64,000 nucleotides of DNA from Solanum dulcamara (taxonomy: Eukaryota > Streptophyta > Magnoliopsida > Solanales > Solanaceae), in NCBI RefSeq assembly GCF_947179165.1, contig NC_077243.1, positions 55,373,501 to 55,437,500 of the forward strand, read 5' to 3'. The notes under the pieces are model-generated. The model worked only from the letters and a program-made list of their open reading frames with translations. It ran no database searches and was not told the origin of the DNA. Below, one piece after another: positions 35,719 to 45,600 of the stretch. How positions within the stretch are numbered: the stretch's first letter is position 1; each line of letters begins with the position of its first letter. The position numbers and the translations under genes are program-made.

Positions 35719-36240
35719 ACCATATATTCTAACTGATGTGTCTAAAATAACAATTGTCGGAAGTTTGTAATGCCGCATGAATAATTATGCTAAATTGAAA
35801 ATGGTGACCTATACCTGAATAATCTTGACCCCGAGATGAAGTTTCACTAAAGCTACCATATCTTTGAGCCCTTTTGCCATTGCCTCCCTAAGCATGACGA
35901 TGTATCATCTCAATGTTCTTCGCATGATCAATAACCTGCTATAAAGAAGCCCTAAAATTCACCAAATGCATCAAAGACATATGCATCAGATTAATCAACT
36001 CCTTCACGAATCTTCTCCTTGATTGGTAGAATCATCAATGCATGCAGGGTTAAGGCATGAAACATGGTCTCATACTCTATGACCGACATAGTAACTAGTT
36101 GGAGACCCTCAAATTGATCTCTCCTACTCTTTCAAACTGCTAGGTACATACTTTTTTTTAGAAAAGACCTCAAAAAATTGAGTCTATGTCAAAGAAGGTG
36201 AACTAGCCAATCTACAATCAACATAGGCCCTCCACGTCAA
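35719..36240 (-). pseudogene. gypsy gag, second lineage (right half of split gag)
   Basis: On the minus strand, broken frames give segments typical of the gag core of the gypsy lineage to which element F belongs: 'YLPSSLKE'-like, 'DQFEGLQLVTMSVIEYETMF' (about 36125-36065), and a following Ser/Gly-rich part ('SSRGQDYSGIG', near 35830). It has no long frame. Element B separates it from the gag end at 582-987. This remnant reaches to within about 420 bp of the start codon of the S2L gene. Confidence 0.55.
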
Positions 36241-36661
36241 ATATGGGTCATATTCGCAAAATTTAAATTATGAGTTTTTTTTATTGAAACATAAATTTAT
36301 GTGTAATGTTTTCAATTTTTAAAAATTGAAATCACAAACTTGAAACTAATATCCTAACTTTTTAGTAGGATTTGAGATTAAAAATCAAACCTCATAATCG
36401 AAATTAAAATTTTATTCAAATATCATAAACAAAATCTAATTCTAAATGAAAACTTGTACTTAATCCATTATCATAAGTAGAAAAATTAAAATTGATGAAT
36501 AATTGAGGGATTTCGAGTGCTCGTAATATATATACACTTTGTACTCTTTGAAAGTGGTCAAACAGTCCGATGACCAGAGTTCAGCAAAAGGTTTTTGCTG
36601 TATGAGGGTATTAAAAACCCTATAGTAATAAGCATAAAAGTGTAGAAGTTTGTTGTAGAAG
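36241..36661 (+). promoter_or_regulatory. Promoter and 5' untranslated region of the WD40 gene
   Basis: An A/T-rich stretch between the gag remnant and the start codon. A TATA-like 'taatatatatacac' lies at 36524-36537, about 125 bp before the ATG, so transcription could begin near 36560. No upstream ATG was found in a position that would clearly interfere. The whole non-transposon upstream region is only about 420 bp. Confidence 0.5.
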
Positions 36662-39600
36662 ATGACGGCACTGTCGGAGCTCACCGATGACATTGTTCGG
36701 AGCATGGCCGTAGGAGCCACTTTCTCTGATTTTGTGAGTTTCTACTTCGACGTGTGTCTATACACATATATGAATATTCATCTGAGTACATTTGTTTATA
36801 CACAAGGAAGGATGGAGCAACTAAATAAATATGTACAAAAATAACGGCCCTCTTTTTGAGAATCAAATACTTAATATGTGTGAATTTTTAACACACTTCT
36901 ATATGGATGATCTTAGGATAATTCAATTCAATTTTTTTGTACTACTTAATAGAAACGTCAAGAGCAATTAACCCAATGTGAATATTTAAATATCAAAGAA
37001 TGGATTATTATTTTTATTCTATCCATGGTCCACCAGGACGGTTCATGGTAGCTGGGAGATCCGAACTGTTGTTACTGTAATGACTGGAACTACTAGGTGA
37101 TCCCCTTGGGGGCTACCAGTACTGATGTTTTATTGTAGTAACATCTTAACACAGTGGAATTTGAGTTTGAGATGATAGATGGATCAGGGTCAGGTCAGGG
37201 CACTGTTTTTGGTATATTGTAGATCAAGTGGTGTCTGATGAGTGGTTGTTAAAATATTACTTCCTATAATTTTGAGTGTTTACAGATTTAAGTATGTCCA
37301 AAAGACAATATCAATGTGCCATTTGTTATAGCTGTTAAGGCATTTTCTCGTTTGCAGAAAACTTAACTTTTTGTGTTACCAAATATTTCTATTTACAATG
37401 ATGTGCACTCTCATGTAGACTTTGAAATAAGATATTTCACTGAGAATATAACAGCCTATTCTACTTCTTTTGCTACTTTGTAAATTTGCCTTCTGGCTTC
37501 CATCATGTAAATGGTCCAGATGGTTAAAGTAGTTCTAGCATTTTCCTGGACTCTGAAAAAAGGTATACTAGAAATGATTGAAGAAAGACACAGGCTAACA
37601 ACAAAAGCAAAGTTGAGAACATGGGAAATTGGTTTAACTTGGTCCTATGTCTACCACTCCCTATCCTTAATGCATTTGTTAGCTGCAGTTTAAATGCAAA
37701 TTAACTAGTTGAAGATGGAAATTAATAATGTTTTCTACTTTTTCAATATGCGATCAAAGAAACCCTTTATCGTAATGCATTAAAGATAGAGGAGGTTAAT
37801 GAGGACTTATTGTAAGCAAACCTAGGGACAGATCCATACTTTTGAGCTCACCCTACACATTCATGCTCTTTTATGCAACATCATTCTTTTAATCACGACC
37901 TTTTTTTTTTTAGATTGTTATACTATCTTGTAGCTTTACTAGAAATTCTGCATTGTGTGAGACGTTCTTATCGATAATGTACTACTTTTTCAGGATACAT
38001 ATATTATGTATCGCTGTTTCAATCTATTAATTTTAAGCTTTGTATCTATGACAACCTTGCTTTTACCCGGGCATATCTCTTTCTTTCAGGGTGGGCAGAT
38101 AAACTCACTTGATTTTCATCGGACAGAAGATTTGCTGATAACCGCAAGTGAGGATGATTCAATTCGACTTTTTGACATTGCCAATGGGAAGTAAGTCGTT
38201 GGAACAATCTTGCAAGAAAAGCTCTTCGTGTAATTTTCCTATGTATCATCCACTTACAGTATTGTGTCAGGTCATTAGTCATGCCAAATTAGTAGATTAA
38301 ACGTCATTCATCATCCATCATCCATCATCCATCATCCATCATCCATCAACATGATGTTTGTAATGTCATCTGAGATTGGAATTGGTTTAATAATACAGGA
38401 CTATAATAAGAAAAAGCATAGCAACAATCCTTGAATATGTTATTATTCAGATCATAACCAAACCTTGAGTATCGTCTTTGTCTCCTTTATTTAAAGACTT
38501 GGTAAATCTCCATCAGATCATTACCCATTTTGTGGGCTTATCAGGTTTTGCCAACTTCATATTTTCCAGCTTGCAAATTCTGGCTATGACTTCATGTTTT
38601 TAAGTACTATTCCCTCCGTTCCAGTTTATGTGACGCACTTTCGGTTTTAGTTTGTTCAAAAAGAATGACACACTTCTAAAATTGGAAACAATTAACTTTA
38701 TACTTCCCATTTTACCCTGAGAAACTTTTATAACCTCACAAATATTATGGCTTGTTTAATGCTACATGTTTCAACAATTTACAGCCATACAATTTCTATG
38801 ACATATTTCTAACCACAAGTTTCAAAAGTCTCTATGTCTTTCTTAAACTCCGTGCCAGTTCAATCTATGTCACTTAAATTGGCACAGAGTGAGTGTTAAA
38901 TTAGTTGATTTTGTGCAGTTTTGAACTAATATATTTGAAGTTAGTGAATTTTTGCCATATTTAAAGGGTATATGCACAGATTGTGTAATCATCTGGCATT
39001 ATGATTTTGTAGTTTCTATAGTTATCTTTTTCACTGAAAATATGTATTTTCAAAAGGCCACATGTATTCTGAAACTTAACAATCCTTCAATCAGTATTAT
39101 AGGTTACTACGTGGGCTTTTAAAATGTGAAGAACTCATAGTAGAATAGTATTTTAAAAAGTTATAGGTTCACAGGAGGACTGCATTAGGCTGCAGAAGCC
39201 ATTCCATAGAAAATGCTAAGATTTATAGACAAAAAAGTGGCTGAAAAAGTTTCAATCATTTTGGAACTGCACCATTGGTTGATTAGTACGGCAAACTAAG
39301 AACTTTACTTCCAATAGTGGCCATTATATCAGAACAAGAGTGCAAGGACTTTACCATGGTAGGCGTATATGAGATTATTTGGGGAAGTTAAAGAACTCCT
39401 GTCTATAGGGCTCTTAAGGATGAAAAGCAACTTTGACATGAATATTTAAGCTATGTTAAGAAGCTTGACTGTAAATATTTTTGTGCTGGGGCGATTTATT
39501 GGTGTCCTCTTGACTGCGACTGATTCATTTTGATTGTTGATTATGTACCAAGGAAATGCCCCCAGGCCTTTGGTCCAGTGGTAAGAGTGAATCGTGATGT

Positions 39601-42600
39601 GTTGGTTAGGTACATCTCACAGGTTCGACCTTACCGTAGACAAAAGCCTAGTTTTAAATGGAGAATGTTCTAAGGGGAAAACCCATTATACACTGAGTTT
39701 CAAACATTGTGCTATTGGATCTAGGGGACTTCTCAGTTATAAAAATAAATGTACCAAGGAAATGGGGTTGAGTTACTGGTTCAAATTCATTTCTAGATTA
39801 TCTTCATTGTCTATCATTATAGGGATGTCTGTCAATGATGGAGTGGAGTGTTCATACTCATTCCACATTTTACAAAAACACTATTAGGTTGGGGGAGCAT
39901 ATAATTACCTTGTGCGTATTTCTCCATTTTGAAATGTTTTATACAACTTAGGGGTCGTTTGATAGGATGCATTAGAAAAAAACAATGCATTCAATAGATT
40001 TGTGTACTCCTAATACTTTGTTTGGTACACTTCTTCAACCTATGTATAACTAATGCAAGCATTAGTTATTCACTCTATTTAGTATTATGCTATGTATAAC
40101 TAATACATGGGAAACCATGGTATTAGCAATACAAGAAGTTTTAATGAATGCATTAGCATGGTTTAAGACACATTTGCCACTGTATTTGTGGAGGGTACTT
40201 TTGTAAACAAGTATTTTTTTCTTAGAAATTATGCAATGCATGTTGTTTTTAATACACCAAACCAAACACCGCATAAGAAATAATCTCAACATAACTATTG
40301 CAAGCATAAATACTAGCATTACTAATACACATTATTCAACACTATTCTTATGAATCCTACCAAACGACCCCTTAGACTTTAGACCGATTCAAGACATGAT
40401 TCAGTTTGATCCTTAAAGCAAGTTTTAGCTTTTCAATAATGCAACTAATGTCTCTATGAGCTATCTTAACTAGACCAGAATATGTAGTTCCTATCAAGTT
40501 CTTTTTCACCTTCAGGTTGCTGAAGACTACATATCATAAGAAGCATGGAGCTGATCGAATATGCTTTACCCACCACCCTCATTCTGTTATATGCTCTTCA
40601 ATACACAACTTGGATTCGCATGGAGGTGATTCTCTTTGTACCAACTTCTGATTTTAAATTACATGGAAGGATACTTTACATGTTGCTTTGTGTCTGCTGC
40701 CAGAGTCTTTGCGATACCTATCCATGTACGATAATCGATGCCTTCGTTACTTTAAGGGACACAAAGAAAGGTAGGTGCTTGTCTCTTGGTATTTATCTGA
40801 GAAATGATTGGAAGAATGTGCATTTTCTGTAGAAATATGGGAATTGACAATGGACTGCCTGATTTTCTTATGAATGCTTACGATGCAAAACAGCTGAAAT
40901 GGTTGTACTACACGTGCTTAGAATGCTTAATTTACTGATTTAATTTACACTTTCAAACAATTTCTTTTGGCTTAAAGAAGATGCTACAGAGGTTTATGCC
41001 TGTTCTCTCCCAATGGAAATAAAAATTGTTATGATGTAGAAGAGAAATGAATCCAATGATGATAAGGATGAGATGTCTTACAAAACAAACATAACAGACA
41101 TTTAATGGGTGACACTTCAGGTTTATTTATGTATCGTAACAGTCATCGGTTGACATTATTCTCTTCCCTTCGTCTCTCTTTGGCACGACCCGAAATCAGG
41201 CCATGATGGTGCCTACTACACCCCCCAAGTAGGCAAGCCTAAAACCCAAAAGACAACCTTGTTGAAGACAATAACTCAAATATAATAATAACAATAACAA
41301 TAGCGGAATCAGGAATATCATATAAGGAAACGGGCCATATCAAAAATCCGTAGCACAATACAAAATATAAAAAAGAGGCCTGAAAGTGACCAAGGAGACA
41401 AACTGACACAAGACCAAATCCCCAGACCAAGTGTCACCTATACAGGAGCTACTAAGTACAGGAAAGCTATATATACAAGGGAACTGACTAAGCAAAATAC
41501 AAAAATACAAGTTAGTACAACAAACGGAAAGCAACAAGTCTCTTGACACTGGGAGCTCACCATGATTCGGGTTTGTGACGGCCAAGGGAGATCCAAGACT
41601 CACGGAGGGTGGCTCGTACTAGGAGCTGCATCAAAAAAAGATGCAGAAATGTAGTATAAGTATCAAAACACGGGGTATTCAATAGGCATCATAGGCCGAT
41701 CGAGCTCAGAAAGATCATATATATATATATATAAGGGAGTAAGATATCAAGGAAAGGGGGCTTACTTTTCCTGAGGCTGATTCATCCTATTCAAATTTAG
41801 CTATGGTAATGGAAGAGGAAAAGTTTTCAGATGAGATGGACCCCCAAGAGATGAGAGAGAACCCCCAATTGCTTAGGGGTCGCACTCTGTCCCGCTTGGT
41901 GGACGAAATCTTCTCTCCTTTTTGAATTCTTTCTCCCACACACCTTTTTTGCCCTCTTTCGCCAAGGAGGAAAGAATAATCTTCCAAGCGGACAGAGACT
42001 TAAATTTCCATTAGATTCATTCCTAAGCTTGTTTTGTTGCAGCAAAATGATCAGTCCGAGAGTGCTGGAGATAAGAGAAAGCGGTAAAAACCTCTCTTAT
42101 TCGGTCTCCGAGAAGTCGGACGACTCTTCAGTAACCCAGGGTGATCCGACCCCTTCGACGCTTTTTTCGCTGTATACCCCCTCCATCCTTCGGGGGTGGA
42201 AGAAAGGGTACTCTAATTTGAATACATAGTAGGGCCCCAGAACGCTAAAAGGTTGGGGAACAAGAGTTGTCACGATAGAAAAGGGAAAAAAATCAATGAC
42301 TATAAGGAACCAACGACTCTCTCTTCTTAAACAACCTATATCCTCCACACTTAATCAACATTTGATAGATTATCCAACCCCGAGCAATCTTAGTTATTGG
42401 TGGGGGTTCAGTGCTACAACTACAATCTAACCGTTCAATGAATAACAAACATAACCGGGCATAGAGAAACTCACACATTACCAAGAAGAGAGCATCCAAG
42501 TATGCGGAAGAATACAATCACATAATAAGATAAGATGATGCAATGTACTGGCCAAATGCATAATAGTAGAAGCTCAGAAGAACCCTCGAGTCGCCCGAAA

Positions 42601-45600
42601 TGGAACCTCAGACTCATCAACAGTAAACCAATAACCCGAATATGTATCGACGGGCCGCCCGGAATGATTCCTCGGACTTATCAATAATGTGAAATAGTAA
42701 AATGTAGCCCAAAACTAGGTCAATGGGCTGCCTGGAATGGTACCTCGGACGTATCAGTAGTAACCAAAAATACGGAATAAAACCATGCGACCAAGTGATC
42801 CGTTGCCATTCAGTCATGCAATTTTCAAGAATTTCCCAGTTAATCAAATAAATTCCATTTTTAAGACAACTCCTATCTAGTATGATTTCCTTCAAAAACT
42901 AGTTCCTTAAGAAAAAGGAGAAAATGCATCTTGCCCCAACGGAGCTCAACAAGTAGAAAAAAATATAGCAAAACCATTTAAAAAGGACCTAAAACCTGAA
43001 TCTTCTTCCCTTACCAAGATCAAAAGTCATGCGACGTGATCCTTTCTTATGCACTTGTGGCAAATGCATAAGTAATTCACACGAATGCAACCCAACCAAT
43101 AATAAACAAATCACGCCACAAAGCACATCACACAAGAACCGGGTGAACACCCATTACAGAGAAACGGTACTAACCTGGAACTCCAGCCAGTCCAAGTCCA
43201 AGGCCTCGGGCCCAACAAGTAGAAAATAAAGCGATAAAAGCCAAAAATAACATGAAGACATCCAACAATTCCGAAGGCACTCAAGACTCTTAAAACTAAG
43301 TTTCATGTCACCTAGAAGCATACTAAGGAGCTAGACTCGTCAAACAATCCAAGGATCAATCTAAACTAAAGCTTAACGACTAAAGTCTATGCTAAAACAC
43401 CCGGATATGGCCATTTCAAGTTAAAAGATCATGCAAGCCTAAATTTATCACCTAAAACCTTCCTAACGATCATACTAATCATATGTATACATATAAACTA
43501 TCCGAGTCAAGTCTAAAAAAAGAGACCATAACCTATCTCAAGGCCGAAAACCGCTCACAAACAACTACTTGGGAGCTTTTCCCTTCCGAAGAGCCTTCGA
43601 ACGGTGCCACACTATCAAATTAGCGAGAGAATATCAAAACAAGACAAGTGATACCCATATTGCAATTAATTAATTCGGAAACAAAAACAGTAAAAGCAGG
43701 CAAAAATACAAAAATGGTCTCGAGGGTCATTACACTCTTCCTACCATTTGATATTGACATAATGATTATCTTCAAATCTGTTACTCTTACTTGGATGCAG
43801 GGTTGTGTCACTGTGCATGTCTCCAGTTAATGACAGCTTCATGTCTGGTTCTCTTGACCATAGTGTGAGGATATGGGATCTTCGCGTAAATGCATGCCAG
43901 GTTGGTATCACATCTTTTATGGAATAAACCTAGTCTTAAATTGTCAAAGATATATTAGACTTGTCTTAGTAACTTTAGTGGGCTTCTAAAGGGGTGGGGT
44001 GTGTAATGGTTGCGTGACCAACTTTCTTAAACTTTGACTAATCCATTGGGTACATATTACCTCTCCCTTAAGAAGATAAGAAGAAATCACCTAACATTTT
44101 TTAATCTCTGTTATGATTTGAACTCGTCTCACATGGTCTATTCCAATTACATTAGCTATTAGGTCACACTTTCTGAGGGAAGTCCAATTAAATGATTAGT
44201 AACATAGGAAAAGGGTGTTATTAGTCACACATTGGTAATGAAATATTCTTCCTTAGTGACACAAAATGTATCGAGTAATGCTAATCCTATCCAATGAAAC
44301 AAAACCAAGAAAAGGTGAAACTAATTAAATGAGCTTTTGGACAAGTTGAGGAAATTAGGACAATCTTTTGTAGAACCATAAACCACATACATTTATTTTC
44401 TTTTGAGGTTGAGTTGTTCTCTCTGAACAGAACTTGGCATTTGTAACTGTGGTTCCCACTTATGGAATTTGCAATAGTGTTTTCAGAAGGGAGAAACTCA
44501 AAAAGTGACAAGGGTCCTAGAGCCTTAAGAAGGAAGCAAAGTGCACTCTTCACTTCAAGCGCAATTTTAAAATAATATCAACATGAATATTGAACAAATA
44601 AAAAAAATAACTAAATAAACAAGACCTCAAAAAAATAATATCTATTACCAAATCTTTCAATTTTAAGAAGAGCTAATAATTTTAGTAGTTTGGTGGTAGG
44701 AGTTGTCTTTGTTTAAATTTAAATTTAGTTAGATGAGTTTAGGTGAGATATTATAGGCTTTTGAATTTTATTTTGCAGATTTTCTGCAAATATTTTTTGT
44801 TTTAAAGTTGGTTATTTAAAGCTATTTGTGCTTAATATAATCCAAGAGAGAAAATTTCAATCATTCTTCCAACCTTTTTTGTTGCACCATCTTTTAAAAA
44901 ACAATAGTTATCTTGAAAGAGAAAAGAAATAGCTCCATGACTAGTCCTAATTGATGAAGTTGAAGAGGAAGAACAAGATGAAGAATATTTTGACAATCTT
45001 GATGAAGAATAGGAGTTCTAAACTTTGAAGTGCTAAACAATTTTGTTTTTATTTTGCTCGTCTTATGGAGGATAATAAGCTACTTTCTAAATCGAAAGAT
45101 TTGCTCATAGGTACTCCCTCCGTTTTAGTTTGTGTGCCCTGATTTGACTCGACACGGAGTTTAAGAAAATAAAGAACACTTTTGAATCTTGTGGATTTCA
45201 TCTAAAGATGTGATTAACATACCAAAATGTCCTTTGAATTTTGTGGTCATTTCAGGTAGAATGTAGTGTAGTCAAAGGCGCGCTTTAAGCACGCTTAAGC
45301 CCTGAAGCGAGGCTCAAAACATGTTGAGTGCTTTAGGGTCGTCATCAAGGTTCTAAAGCAAATTTTTTCTTGCCAATGAGCCTCTTCATAAGAAGTGACA
45401 CTAAACAATTGATATTTTACTTTATCATAACTTGTTTTTCAATTTCTTTGGTCATATATTTGTCATTCATGATTATAATTATTAGTCTTGGACTAAACAT
45501 ATATATTTGTATTTTTTTCTCCCTTGCACCTTTTTTCATTAAAGCCCATGCTTTATTTGCGCTTTGTGCTTAAAGTCCCAACGGACCTTAGAGCTTTTTT

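Larger units (their letters stand above)
41181..43734. mobile_element. Solo LTR in intron 4 (2554 bp)
   Basis: 'tggcacgacccgaaatc' to 'gagggtcattaca', TG..CA ends, with a perfect target duplication CTCTT (41176-41180, 43735-43739). No retroelement coding domain lies inside. It makes up 84 percent of intron 4; without it the intron would be about 470 bp. It contains a (TA)n run at 41717-41733, a mitochondrial insert (about 41790-42409) and three degenerate repeats at 42591-42765. The frames at 41239-42895 and 43029-43229 are not genes. Confidence 0.85.

Noticed and set aside
37511..37693. An extra exon of the WD40 gene in intron 1
   Set aside because: Exons 1 and 2 join in phase to a complete first blade without it, and the 60-residue frame has no WD40 features.
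38305..38347. Interstitial telomere repeat
   Set aside because: The period is 7 bp but the unit is CATCATC, not TTTAGGG.
39559..39748. A tRNA gene, because of A- and B-box-like words
   Set aside because: No cloverleaf can be formed, and the unit is 190 bp with a 16-bp target duplication and an A/T-rich tail, so it is a tRNA-derived SINE.
42296..42409. A working nuclear cytochrome b gene
   Set aside because: Only the first 38 codons are present, then the sequence changes to LTR; there is no targeting sequence or intron-exon context.
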